The notes under the pieces are model-generated. The model was not told the DNA's origin and did not search any database. It saw nothing but the letters and a program-made list of their open reading frames with translations. Source: Microseira wollei NIES-4236 (lineage in GTDB: Bacteria; Cyanobacteriota; Cyanobacteriia; Cyanobacteriales; Aerosakkonemataceae). Taken from it: 64,000 bases of DNA. The translations under genes and the position numbers were made by a program. Of this stretch, positions 17,310 to 25,265 are shown one piece after another. The first letter of the stretch is position 1. Every line of letters starts with the position of its first letter. The stretch lies in NCBI RefSeq assembly GCF_020521235.1, contig NZ_BLAY01000028.1, positions 1-64,000 on the forward strand, in the 5' to 3' direction.

Positions 17310-17420
17310 GGAATGGGTAATTGGTAATTGGTAATTGGTAATTGGTGATTTTACCCTCGTTACCAGGCTCCTGCCTGGTAACGCAATCCCCAGGCTCCTG
17401 CCTGGGAACGCCATTACCGA
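17310..17420. repeat. GGTAATT heptamers followed by CCAGGCTCCTGCCTGG palindromes
   Basis: Four GGTAATT units (17316-17345) are followed by two copies of a short palindrome, ACCAGGCTCCTGCCTGGT and CCCAGGCTCCTGCCTGGG. A relative of the palindrome, AACCAGGCTGAGCCTGGTT, occurs near 52803. They lie between clpP3 and the J-domain gene. Confidence 0.85.
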
Positions 17421-17462
17421 TTACCGATTACCCAATCTAAAATCTAAAATAAACTCCCGATC

Positions 17463-18074
17463 ATGAATCTGGCAGATTGTTACCGATTGTTAGAATTAAA
17501 TACCGGCGCGTCAATTGCTGAAATTAAAGCTTCTTATCGGCGATTGGCGCGACGGTATCATCCTGATGTTAACCCGACGGATGGGCAAGCGAAGGAAAAG
17601 TTTATTGCGATTACTGAGGCTTACGAAATTCTGCTGGCGATCGCACCGACAGTAGAGATACCCAAAGAAAAGCCACCCGCAACGCCTTATAAAGCCGCTG
17701 AGTGGTCGCCGCCGCCAAAGGTAACAGTAACAACTCGGAAGGAAAAGCCAGTTACGCCAGAACCTCCGTTATCGGAAACGGATAAACAACTGAAGTGGCA
17801 ATCTTACGATCAATTGCAACTGCTGCTGAAAACGCAAAAATTTCCCCGCGCGATCGCTTTAGTTGAAGGACTCGCCCAACGCCTACCCCATGACATAGAA
17901 GTGCGTCAATGGCAAGCTATTACTTATCAACGCTGGGGGCGTTATCTAGTCAGTCAGGGAGATTTAGATAAAGCCAGAATTTATCTTAAAAAAGCTTTGA
18001 AAACAGACCCCCATAATAAATCCCTCTGGTATGAAGTCAAGCGAGATTTCGACCGAATGGAATATTTGTATTAA
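17463..18074 (+). CDS. J-domain protein with C-terminal TPR-like helices
   Basis: A 203-residue protein. A J domain fills residues 1-60 with the HPD motif at 33-35, so it should stimulate a DnaK ATPase. A Pro-rich linker (about 65-110) follows. The rest is helical with a TPR-like pattern (GRYLVSQGDLDKARIYLKKAL). It has no Gly/Phe or zinc region, so it is a type III J protein. It may be co-transcribed with the clp genes, 169 bases upstream; that would link unfolding and proteolysis, but the gap holds repeats. Confidence 0.88.
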   Translation: MNLADCYRLLELNTGASIAEIKASYRRLARRYHPDVNPTDGQAKEKFIAITEAYEILLAIAPTVEIPKEKPPATPYKAAEWSPPPKVTVTTRKEKPVTPEPPLSETDKQLKWQSYDQLQLLLKTQKFPRAIALVEGLAQRLPHDIEVRQWQAITYQRWGRYLVSQGDLDKARIYLKKALKTDPHNKSLWYEVKRDFDRMEYLY

Positions 18075-18258
18075 TTAATGGGTCATTGTTTATGATGGAA
18101 ATTATTATCGTTGCAGGAAAGGAAATGATAGGGAATTAACCCGATCATTTCCACTTTTCTGGAGTAAACCTAACTAGAGAATCCAACTGGATCGGCTAAC
18201 AACCCCAACTGCTCAAGAGTCGCTAGCCTGAGAACACCATCTGCAATCAAAAAGTTCG

Positions 18259-18480
18259 CTACTGCTTAATTTCTTTCTCTTCTGCCTCCTCTGTGGTAGG
18301 AGGACTCTTTGCCGGACGCTGCACAACATAACCCAAAAATACCGTAGCAATCCCGCCGACCGTCCCAGCAATTTTTTTATCAACCACCCCCTGGGTACTT
18401 AAAACTGTTGAGATTCCGGCGATCAAACCTAGAATAGTACCTAGTGTATCCAGCTGATTTTTGTTAAATTTGAGACTCAT
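18259..18480 (-). CDS. small membrane protein, holin-like in size and layout
   Basis: 73 residues: a polar start, two hydrophobic segments (LGTILGLIAGISTVL at about 13-27 and IAGTVGGIATVFLGYVV at about 37-53), and a charged tail rich in Glu and Lys (about 62-73). Small size, two helices and a charged tail are typical of class II holins, but also of many unrelated proteins. It lies 132 bases after the L,D-transpeptidase-like gene on the same strand and may be co-transcribed with it. Function is not assigned. Confidence 0.6.
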   Translation of the reverse strand: MSLKFNKNQLDTLGTILGLIAGISTVLSTQGVVDKKIAGTVGGIATVFLGYVVQRPAKSPPTTEEAEEKEIKQ

Positions 18481-18612
18481 ATTTAGATCTCCGTCATACT
18501 GGTCAAAAAGATTAAGTTTTTGTCAAACAAGGCTGAAAGTTTCGATAGCAAAGCTTTCAGCCTTCAGCAGCAAGAAATTCCTGACGGGAATTCAACGGGA
18601 GAGAATGCTAAA

Positions 18613-19074
18613 TCAGGAATAACTTACTTGCACGGGAATGGAATTCACGCCAGACTTAGCAATTTGCTCCATGCGATCGCACAAAGCATCAAATCCCGAC
18701 TTGTTCTTCAAAACAATGCAACCCGCAGAACCAGGCACGTTGGCATCAAAATGGATGCCAAATTCTCCCCTGGTTACACCAGAGGAAGACTCCACCGGAT
18801 CTGGCGTAATGTGGAAGAACATTCCTTCGACTCCTTTGGTAGGAACGTAGTAAGGAGTAGTGGGAATGCGATACTCAAATCCCTGGGGAATTGGCCCTCT
18901 TGCTCGCGTCCACTGGTCTTCCTTGCCTTGATATCCAGCAATTCCCGATGTAGCCAGGTAATTGATATCATTTCCGTCTGGGTAAACCAGTTGGAGGTTG
19001 CCCCATAAAAGGCTGCGGGAATCGTCCAAATCCATTGAAAAAATCAGTTTATATCCATTACCGTTATTAGACAT
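18613..19074 (-). CDS. L,D-transpeptidase (YkuD)-like protein without signal peptide
   Basis: A 153-residue protein. Near the C-terminal third it carries GEFGIHFDANVPGSAGCIVLKN: a His, then a Ser-x-Gly-Cys motif 9-11 residues on, the YkuD-type catalytic His and Cys. The start follows a clear AAGGAG. There is no signal peptide or TM segment, which is odd for an enzyme that crosslinks or cleaves peptidoglycan. Related leaderless small YkuD proteins occur as injected toxins, so this is one possible role. Its promoter region carries the shared element (19124-19163). Enzyme identity is probable, role unknown. Confidence 0.7.
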   Translation of the reverse strand: MSNNGNGYKLIFSMDLDDSRSLLWGNLQLVYPDGNDINYLATSGIAGYQGKEDQWTRARGPIPQGFEYRIPTTPYYVPTKGVEGMFFHITPDPVESSSGVTRGEFGIHFDANVPGSAGCIVLKNKSGFDALCDRMEQIAKSGVNSIPVQVSYS

Positions 19075-19123
19075 TGTTGTACTCCTTGAATGGTTTTTGA
19101 GTGAGAAGAAATCTGTCCTCTTT

Positions 19124-19163
19124 CTTGATTTTTAATAGTTGTAGTTGAAATCAAGTTATGCAC
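19124..19163 (-). promoter_or_regulatory. shared element copy 1 (upstream of L,D-transpeptidase-like gene)
   Basis: On the minus strand: TGCATAAC, 13 bases, CAACTATT, then AAAAATCAAG. The CTATT box is 64 bases from the ATG at 19074. Spacing is the same as in the copies at 19452, 22917, 28198 and 28971. Confidence 0.75.
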
Positions 19164-19236
19164 TTTTTCAGATAGAAATGGGAAAGAATGTCAGTGCTAT
19201 CCTGTCTAGTAAGTAGGTGAATATAAATAAACTCAC

Positions 19237-19372
19237 CACAATGGCGGGCGATTATCCCACCCCACAAGAGTTGAAAGCTTTGTGGGGTGGGCGTCCCGCC
19301 CGCTATAGGATGAGATAGGGCCCACCCCACAAGAGTTGAAAGCTTTGTGGGGTGGGCGTCCCGCCCGCTAGA
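19237..19372. repeat. two tandem CCCACCCCACAAGA hairpin repeats
   Basis: Each unit runs from CCCACCCCACAAGAG through a short loop to TGTGGGGTGGGCG and then CCCGCCCGC. Pieces of the same family occur inside the CHAT gene (32181-32312) and at 36474-36502. Confidence 0.9.
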
Positions 19373-19451
19373 GAATTAGATAGCTATTTAACTGGTTCGT
19401 GGTAGCGCAAACAGCGAAGACAGCGCTACTACTAACCATTCAAGTCAGAAC

Positions 19452-19484
19452 TGCATAAGCTCAAAACCCTGGCACCTATTTACC
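19452..19484 (+). promoter_or_regulatory. shared element copy 2 (orphan, upstream of sigma-like gene)
   Basis: TGCATAAG, 13 bases, CACCTATT, then TACC. No start codon follows at the usual distance. The next gene on this strand is the sigma-like one, 670 bases away across several repeats, so this copy may drive a long leader or an untranslated RNA. Confidence 0.6.
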
Positions 19485-19562
19485 TAATGTAATTGGATCG
19501 GGAGGTAAGTTAAATCAGATCTTGCGTCAGCCTCCCAACCCGCCCGGAAATAAATTTCCGGA

Positions 19563-19594
19563 TTGTAGAGACGTTACATGTAACGTCTCTACAA
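19563..19594. repeat. perfect 32-bp palindrome
   Basis: TTGTAGAGACGTTACA is followed at once by its exact reverse complement, with no loop. It could be a repeat-family copy or a protein-binding site in the leader of the sigma-like gene. The TGTAGAGACGTTACATG type is frequent in cyanobacterial genomes, so a dispersed repeat is more likely. Confidence 0.9.
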
Positions 19595-19705
19595 GTCGGT
19601 TAAAACCGACTCAATGCCATCAAACCAGTTTGTTTTAACGGACTTTCGCTGTCAGCTTTGGAATTTATTCTCTGGCGGGCTATGAGATTGGTGCAAGATC
19701 TCAAT

Positions 19706-19826
19706 TACAGCCGATTGCTTTTCGTGTGAGGTACAGCCTTTTGGCGCAAGGCAAGTATAGCGGCAGCAAAAATGGCAGCGCGCTTGACAAACTCAGGTGT
19801 ACCATCACCGCCTGCAATCCGCTATA
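19706..19826. repeat. MITE-like element, TTACAGC...GCTATAA family
   Basis: Starts TTACAGCCGATTGC and ends TGCAATCCGCTATAA. Inside are GTGAGGTACAGCCTT and TCAGGTGTACCATCA, the paired sub-terminal arms of the family. The core is less symmetric than in other copies, so this copy is older or recombined. Confidence 0.8.
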
Positions 19827-19867
19827 AGTAAGTATCTGGGTATGAATACAGAGCATTCAAGTCGAGC

Positions 19868-19942
19868 GCAAAAACCCGGTTTCTGATGCGGTCAAGACTG
19901 ATATTTCGTTACCATAACTCAAAGAAACTGGGTTTTTTAGCC
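19868..19942. repeat. REP-type repeat (AAACCCGGTTT family)
   Basis: AAAAACCCGGTTTCTGATG and CAAAGAAACTGGGTTTTTTAG arms flank about 40 bases. It lies in the long leader before the sigma-like gene. Confidence 0.8.
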
Positions 19943-20149
19943 CGAGACACTATTCCTCTCAAGTCTGACGATCTCACCCAAAACAGTGAGGTAATTGACC
20001 GAATAAAGATGTTAAGTAAGTAGTGGAATAAATGCAATCAAAACCTAACTCCCACTTCCATAAGTTGAAGGGAAGAAAGAGCTTTTCACTCGGAGCGGTG
20101 GCAGAGTTTATCCGTTTAATTCTCCCGATCTACTTAGTTTGAGGATACT

Positions 20150-21616
20150 GTGTTAGCTATGGATGCTTCATCAAGATACTGGAACTGCCGAATTAGTCTA
20201 GCTCGCGAAAATTTGGGATATGAATATCGTTTGGTTCCGACTGCACGGGAGTTTTTTAACAAACAATTTATGGAATTAGAAACAAAATCAGAGTTATCGA
20301 ATTCAATCCAGGGTCAAAATGGGGATATCCAAGCCGTTCTGCTATCATATTTTCATGCCAAAAATTATTCTGTTGATGCCACCAGTCGTGCCCAAGCAGG
20401 ACTTTGTCTGAGGTGCGATGTTTCTTACCCGATTCTGAAAGCTTGCCAAAAAATCGACAATCTGTTCGGGGGTGAAAAGCAATTCACTTACCGGGATTTG
20501 CTGCCATTTGTTCTCAATGATGATGGGCAAACTCCGATCGTTTTAGACAGAGATGGGAAAACTCAACTCATCCTGGATAATAAGGGTGAAGCTAAGACAA
20601 CGCCTTATAAGTTTTTTACCGTTGAGATTCTGCGAACCTTTAAGCGGAATTCCCAGTCCAGCATGAGTTTGGAAAATTGGGCTTACTTGCAAACTAAACA
20701 AAATCCAGAACTGAAAGATTTTCTATCAGAATTTGGCTTTAAACAACTGAGCGACTGGGCGCTTTTGAATCGAGCGAGACCTACACAACTCGAACGGTTA
20801 TCGGTGCGCGATCGCATTATCGTAGAAGTCTTTCATGCCGTCTACCGTCGAGACAGGCGTCAGCAACCAAAAGGCGCAAAAAAATGTCCGGACCCCTGCA
20901 ACACTCAACTGCAAGAAATGCTGACCCGCCTGCAAGAACGAAATGTCGCGATCAACACCACGATCGAGTTGATGAAAGAACTTAGACAGGTAGCAAAGCA
21001 ACTGAGACAGTATGACATTTGGAGTTACAGAGAACCGCTGGAAATCCAAGACCCCGATACGGGAGATTGCGTACCCAGACCCGATTTACCTCACGATTCC
21101 ATCAATGAATTAGAGGTGGAACACCGGGAAGTTTCGGAGTTTTTCTATCAGCAACTGCGGTTAGCATTGTCTGGTGCAATAGAGAAAGAGATTGGCGATC
21201 GCATCACCACCTTGCAAAAAAGCAAAAAGTATGCTTCTTTCGCTCAAAAATTCATCCCAGGTTTGCAACTCTATTACTGTCAATGCCTGTCTCTGAAGGA
21301 AATTGCACCCTTGTTGGGAATGACCAGTTGGGATCAAGCGAGGCGGGTGTTGAATCCAGGGGAACTTCTTACCAAGGTTCGGGCTTCCTGCGTGCAACAA
21401 GTTCTCGACAAGATGTTAAAAAAGGCTCAAGATATGGGTCTGACCAAAATTCCCCCCGAACCAGACTATCTCAAAAACTTATCCGAGCAAATTGAAGCTT
21501 TTGCTGATGCAGAAATTTTCCAACAAGCAGCAGAAGAAATCCAAGCGGGGAAGAACCGTTCGATGGACAGCATATATGCCCAACAACTTCGTTTTTACTT
21601 TGAACAACATCAATGA
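20150..21616 (+). CDS. sigma-70-like / HTH regulatory protein linked to DUF1822
   Basis: A 488-residue soluble protein. It starts at GTG 20150 after GAGGA; the ATG at 20159 is the alternative. The N-terminal 110 residues contain SYFHAKNYSVDATSRAQAGLCLRC, a conserved-looking segment whose fold I cannot name. Residues about 215-240 (LSVRDRIIVEVFHAVY) and about 380-405 (YCQCLSLKEIAPLLGMTSWDQARRVL) resemble regions of sigma-70 factors, the latter a region-4-like helix-turn-helix. In cyanobacteria such proteins are often encoded just before a DUF1822 gene and near CHAT genes, as here. It could be a dedicated sigma factor for the shared promoter element nearby (inference). It lacks an obvious region 2, so activity is uncertain. 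Confidence 0.65.
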   Translation: MLAMDASSRYWNCRISLARENLGYEYRLVPTAREFFNKQFMELETKSELSNSIQGQNGDIQAVLLSYFHAKNYSVDATSRAQAGLCLRCDVSYPILKACQKIDNLFGGEKQFTYRDLLPFVLNDDGQTPIVLDRDGKTQLILDNKGEAKTTPYKFFTVEILRTFKRNSQSSMSLENWAYLQTKQNPELKDFLSEFGFKQLSDWALLNRARPTQLERLSVRDRIIVEVFHAVYRRDRRQQPKGAKKCPDPCNTQLQEMLTRLQERNVAINTTIELMKELRQVAKQLRQYDIWSYREPLEIQDPDTGDCVPRPDLPHDSINELEVEHREVSEFFYQQLRLALSGAIEKEIGDRITTLQKSKKYASFAQKFIPGLQLYYCQCLSLKEIAPLLGMTSWDQARRVLNPGELLTKVRASCVQQVLDKMLKKAQDMGLTKIPPEPDYLKNLSEQIEAFADAEIFQQAAEEIQAGKNRSMDSIYAQQLRFYFEQHQ

Positions 21617-21642
21617 GAAGACATTAGTACAGGAGTAAAAGA

Positions 21643-22671
21643 ATGTTTAATCACAAGGTGCATTCAACTGATTTGAGACTCTTGCTTCCCGAAGTTATTT
21701 GGCTGGGAACAAAACATTTCGATCTGGCAAGAGAGATGAGCGATCGCGTAACTGGTGAAGCGCAACAGTGGCAAACTTATCTGAATGCTTTAGCGCTACT
21801 TAGCTTTGAACAATGGCTAAGCAATCGCCTACCCGATCGAGCAATCGATCGAGATAATTGTTCGATTGACTATCTCAGGGTTGGGGAGTTTAAATTTTGT
21901 GCGATCGCTACCGAACACCTACTTGATGAAATGGTCAATATCCCTCAAGATGCTATCGAGCAACCAGAACTCGCCGCTCATTTTTATGTAGTGCTTGAGG
22001 TCTTAGAAGAAGAAGAAAAAGTTATTCTTAGAGGCTTTCTGCGTTACGACGAACTGGTTAACTATCGCTGGCGGTTCAATTTACAATTACGGGACGGTTG
22101 TTATCAGCTACCGCTGTCTTTATTTGATGGTGATCCAAATCACTTGCTGTTATATTGCCATGTCTTACAAGCGGCTGCTATTCCTTTACCTGTACCATCT
22201 CCTGAAGAAAAATTACCGGGATATCTGAAGGAAACCAGAACCAAATTGAGCCAATGGTTACAGGGGGTATTTGATGAAGCTTGGCAGGCTATTGATAGAC
22301 TGATCGGCTCAGAATTCAATTTAGCTTTGAGTACCAGAAACCTTGAGGAGGGTGCAAAGCGAGGCAAACTCATTGACTTGGGAATGCAACTGGGAAATCA
22401 AACTTTTGCGTTGCTGGTGAGTGTCACGGAAGAAGCTGAGGAAAAATTAGGTATTTTGAGTCAGTTACATCCAACGGGTAAAGAAAGGTATTTGCCGCCT
22501 CATCTTAAATTTACCTTATTGTCTAAAGCGGGTAAAACACTCCAGGAAGTCACTTCGAGAAGTGAAGATAACTACATTCAACTAAAACACTTTAAAGGTG
22601 AACCGGGAAAACGCTTTAGTATCGAAGTCAGTTTCGGAGATGTCACCGTCAGAGAAAATTTTGAGTTCTGA
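21643..22671 (+). CDS. DUF1822-family protein
   Basis: A 342-residue soluble protein beginning 26 bases after the sigma-like gene, behind CAGGAG. The pattern HLLLPEVIWL-like LRLLLPEVIWLGTKHF, then QQWQTYLNALALLSFEQWL and DYLRVGEFKFCAIA, then a later LSTRNLEEGAKRGKLIDLGMQLGNQTFALLV is typical of DUF1822. The family is almost limited to cyanobacteria and has no known activity. Tight spacing implies co-translation with the sigma-like protein, and it may act as its partner or regulator (inference). Confidence 0.85.
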   Translation: MFNHKVHSTDLRLLLPEVIWLGTKHFDLAREMSDRVTGEAQQWQTYLNALALLSFEQWLSNRLPDRAIDRDNCSIDYLRVGEFKFCAIATEHLLDEMVNIPQDAIEQPELAAHFYVVLEVLEEEEKVILRGFLRYDELVNYRWRFNLQLRDGCYQLPLSLFDGDPNHLLLYCHVLQAAAIPLPVPSPEEKLPGYLKETRTKLSQWLQGVFDEAWQAIDRLIGSEFNLALSTRNLEEGAKRGKLIDLGMQLGNQTFALLVSVTEEAEEKLGILSQLHPTGKERYLPPHLKFTLLSKAGKTLQEVTSRSEDNYIQLKHFKGEPGKRFSIEVSFGDVTVRENFEF

Positions 22672-22916
22672 GATCGGCTAGTCAGATTGAGATTAATTAA
22701 CTTGGGTTAGTTAAGTAATATCATCTCCGCTAGTATGGGACTCGTATAGTTAATAATGTTGTAGGGGCGGGTTTTACCAGAAATCGTTGCTACTAGGCGA
22801 ATTGTATTGATAAACCCGCCCCCGACATGGGATGCCCTTCGCAAGTGGACATGATATAAATCTAACCCAGCCTAATTCATTTTTTATATTTTTTAAATCA
22901 ATTTACCTTTGAATAT
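22672..22916. repeat. intergenic region with GGGGCGGGTTT inverted repeat
   Basis: GTAGGGGCGGGTTTTACC (22761-22778) pairs with TAAACCCGCCCCC (22811-22823), about 30 bases apart. A related half copy is at 49047. The rest of the gap is AT-rich and ends at the shared element. Confidence 0.75.
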
Positions 22917-22955
22917 TGCATAAGTTGATTTGAGATGCACCTATTAAAAAGTAAG
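22917..22955 (+). promoter_or_regulatory. shared element copy 3 (upstream of AraC-type regulator)
   Basis: TGCATAAG, 13 bases, CACCTATT, then AAAAAGTAAG. The CTATT box is 47 bases from the ATG at 22988. The sequence down to the ATG, including GGCGTGAA, is nearly the same as that before 28269. TGCAT and ATGCA also form an inverted repeat around TTGATTT. Confidence 0.8.
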
Positions 22956-22987
22956 GCAATATAAATATTAATTCAAAGGCGTGAATT

Positions 22988-23557
22988 ATGAATAACAATA
23001 ATAATGTAGCTCCAGAAAATAAACCGAGTAAATTAAGTAATAAGATTTTATTAACTGATGAAAATCCTGAAACCAAAAACCTCTTAATTAAATGCTTGGA
23101 AACAGCAGGATTTGACGTTGTTAGCACAGAAAATGGTCTTGTTATTGTTCAGTTAGCACATCAAGATTTTTCTACTACCGCTGAAACTAAAAAAACAAAG
23201 ACTCAAGAATCTATATTTCCATCTATTCCTCGACTCCGTGAGGTTTTCGAGTTCATTGAATTGAATTATCATCAAAATATTAGACTAAAACAAGTAGCTC
23301 AAGCCGTCGGCTATTCCTCAGCTTACTTAACCGACTTAGTGCGAAAACTTACTGGAAAAACCGTTAATAATTGGATTATCGAACGCCGCATAGCAGCAGC
23401 AAGTACCTTACTTTTAGAAACTAATTACTCCGTTGATGAGATTGCTTTAAAAGTCGGCTATCAAAATATCAATCATTTTTACTGTCAGTTTCGCGATCGC
23501 TATAAAAATACTCCCCGTGCTTGGAGAGAGAAACAACGTTCTCACGCATTGTTATAA
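22988..23557 (+). CDS. AraC-type regulator with a truncated receiver-like N-terminus
   Basis: A 189-residue protein. Residues about 19-52 (ILLTDENPETKNLLIKCLE then FDVVSTENGLVIVQLA) look like the first third of a response-regulator receiver; the phosphorylated Asp region is missing. Residues about 85-185 form an AraC/XylS double helix-turn-helix: LKQVAQAVGYSSAYLTDLVRK, then VDEIALKVGYQNINHFYCQF and RAWRE. So DNA binding should be intact, while phospho-control is probably lost. The gene carries the shared upstream element, which fits autoregulation (inference). It sits at the head of the leaderless enzyme cluster. Confidence 0.88.
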   Translation: MNNNNNVAPENKPSKLSNKILLTDENPETKNLLIKCLETAGFDVVSTENGLVIVQLAHQDFSTTAETKKTKTQESIFPSIPRLREVFEFIELNYHQNIRLKQVAQAVGYSSAYLTDLVRKLTGKTVNNWIIERRIAAASTLLLETNYSVDEIALKVGYQNINHFYCQFRDRYKNTPRAWREKQRSHALL

Positions 23558-23616
23558 TGGCTACTAAAATATTCCCTGTTAGCCATTAAATATTTGATTT
23601 ACAATAGCTTGAGCAT

Positions 23617-23735
23617 TATAGCGGATTGCAAGTGAGTGAGTTATAGCCTTAAGGCTCTCGTTTGTATAGCGGCAGCATTAATGCTGCCGCTATACAAACT
23701 TTCGGTGTACCTCATACAGCTGCAATCTGCTGTAA
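23617..23735. repeat. MITE-like element, TTACAGC...GCTATAA family
   Basis: Starts TATAGCGGATTGCA and ends TGCAATCTGCTGTAA. The hairpin core is TTTGTATAGCGGCAGC, ATTAAT, GCTGCCGCTATACAAA. Sub-terminal arms are GAGTTATAGCC and GGTGTACCTCATA. It carries no coding frame of its own. Confidence 0.9.
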
Positions 23736-24019
23736 TGAGGCAGCAGTAAGCAATTGTTTCGGCAGTTACTTACTGCTGCTTTTTTCTACATTCATCTTAA
23801 CTAAAGAAACTACAAATTATATTTATATGGACATCAAAATGTCACTATATAAAAATAATTAACTCTTGCTTCTCTGAGTAACTAAAAATAGTTAATTATC
23901 AATTCAAGTAGGAAAGAATAGTATTGTTATTAGGAAAGGACGAAAGGGTTAGCAATAAAAAGCTAATTCTCGATTCAATCCAAACACCAAATCTCAATCT
24001 TTTACCAAGGAGAAAAAAC
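23736..24019. other. intergenic leader before the LysM gene
   Basis: AT-rich 284 bases. I see no copy of the shared element here and no strong hairpin. A promoter for the LysM gene must lie in it or in the MITE. Confidence 0.4.
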
Positions 24020-24199
24020 ATGGCTAGAAAACAAGGAAATCCTCCTACCATTCACACTGTAGAAGCTGGTGACATTTTATTTGACATCGCCCAAGTATAC
24101 TATGGTGATGGCAATAAGTGGTCAAAAATTGCTGCTGCTAACGGCAATATTAAACCTGAAAGTTTACAAGTCGGTCAAAAACTTCAGATTCCTGCTTAA
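24020..24199 (+). CDS. LysM-domain-only small protein
   Basis: 59 residues from the ATG at 24020, behind AAGGAG. An upstream extension to 23924 has no site and no domain match. The whole protein is one LysM: HTVEAGDILFDIAQVYYGDGNKW, then IAAANG and LQVGQKLQIP. LysM binds N-acetylglucosamine polymers such as peptidoglycan or chitin. There is no signal peptide. It could be a separate targeting subunit for the enzymes that follow, or part of a larger particle. Confidence 0.85.
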   Translation: MARKQGNPPTIHTVEAGDILFDIAQVYYGDGNKWSKIAAANGNIKPESLQVGQKLQIPA

Positions 24200-24388
24200 C
24201 AGGTTTCAATAAATTCGAGAAATAGCTGGGAGCAAAATCAGCCATTAAGAAAACAGAAGGTCAGCAAATAAAACTAACCTTCTGTTACCTATCATTAGGA
24301 AATGGAACTAAAGACTTTCTGCTTTTCTCTCGAATTTTGACTACTTAAATTCCGTTCGCGTTACTCTACAAAGAAGGAGATTCAAGTT

Positions 24389-24808
24389 ATGAATTTTACC
24401 GAAGAGATTTTAAATGCTCACAACAAGTATAGAGCCGAAGTGGGGGTTCCGCCACTGCAATGGTCAGAAGATTTAGCGGCAAGTGCTCAACAGTGGGCAG
24501 ATCAATTGGCTCAAACTGGGAGGTTTGAACACAGTGGATCTGGAGAAAACCTAGCTCAGGGCAGTACCGGCGCTTTTTCCGTCACTCAGCTAGTAGATAT
24601 GTGGGGTGGTGAAAAGCAGTATTTCATAAACGGTACTTTTCCTGATGTCTCTAGTACCGGGAATTGGATGGATGTGGGTCATTATACTCAAGTGGTTTGG
24701 AGAAATACAACAGAAGTTGGCTGTGGTTTAGCGAGTGGCAATGGCAACGATGTCCTGGTTTGTCACTACAATCCGGCAGGTAACTTTATGGGACAACCTG
24801 TTTACTAA
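24389..24808 (+). CDS. CAP/SCP-domain protein without signal peptide
   Basis: A 139-residue protein that is just one CAP (SCP/PR-1) domain. ILNAHNKYRAEVGVPPLQWSEDLA starts at residue 7, GHYTQVVW near 97 and VCHYNPAGNF near 124. The His pairs of the CAP cavity are kept. The start follows AAGGAG directly before the domain, so no secretion signal exists. CAP proteins are nearly always extracellular, which makes this one odd. Exact activity in bacteria is unknown. Confidence 0.9.
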   Translation: MNFTEEILNAHNKYRAEVGVPPLQWSEDLAASAQQWADQLAQTGRFEHSGSGENLAQGSTGAFSVTQLVDMWGGEKQYFINGTFPDVSSTGNWMDVGHYTQVVWRNTTEVGCGLASGNGNDVLVCHYNPAGNFMGQPVY

Positions 24809-24916
24809 TGAAAGTTGTATCTCTTCTGCTCTGATGATAGCGTCCGCTCAGCACTTCCATGTTCTCACTCTTCGAGAACCAATCAAGTTAAACCAACCAA
24901 TTCAGAGGAAAAAACA

Positions 24917-25261
24917 ATGCCAATTCCTAATGCCCCATTAAACCTAAAGACGACTTTTTACAGCCGTGAAGAAACCCAAGGTCATTTGCCTGCATCAGGC
25001 ATTTCTGGAGCTACTTTGCAAGAAGCGCTTAACGGCTCCGGGCTTCTCCAGTGCGCCATCGATCCAGATGTGATTCCCATGCTAACAGAGTTTACTTTAA
25101 CACTATGGGATGGAACCTCAGTACGTGCCAAAGCTTTAGATGTAGGCACAGCCATCAAGGGCGAAATGATTGATATCTTCGTGGATACTAACGAAGAAGC
25201 AATCGAGTTAGGTGTGAAGGAAGTCACAGCATTTGACTTTGTGGAAGTATCTGTGGAGTAG
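24917..25261 (+). CDS. 3D-domain (double-psi barrel) protein, lytic-transglycosylase-like
   Basis: 114 residues from the ATG at 24917; the frame is open upstream to 24815 but that extension matches nothing. The C-terminal two thirds show the 3D pattern with its three Asp positions: CAIDPDVIPM near 42, ALDVGTAIKG near 74 and IDIFVDTNEEA near 87. 3D domains occur in MltA-type lytic transglycosylases and stationary-phase wall enzymes. There is no signal peptide. It ends four bases before the next gene, so the two are co-translated. Confidence 0.75.
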   Translation: MPIPNAPLNLKTTFYSREETQGHLPASGISGATLQEALNGSGLLQCAIDPDVIPMLTEFTLTLWDGTSVRAKALDVGTAIKGEMIDIFVDTNEEAIELGVKEVTAFDFVEVSVE

Positions 25262-25265
25262 TTAC

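Noticed and set aside
18520-19008. Rightward gene overlapping the L,D-transpeptidase-like gene
   Set aside because: No domain and no ribosome site; the leftward frame has the catalytic motif and AAGGAG.
23662-23862. Small gene beginning in the MITE at 23617
   Set aside because: The first third is repeat sequence and the rest has no domain or conserved pattern.
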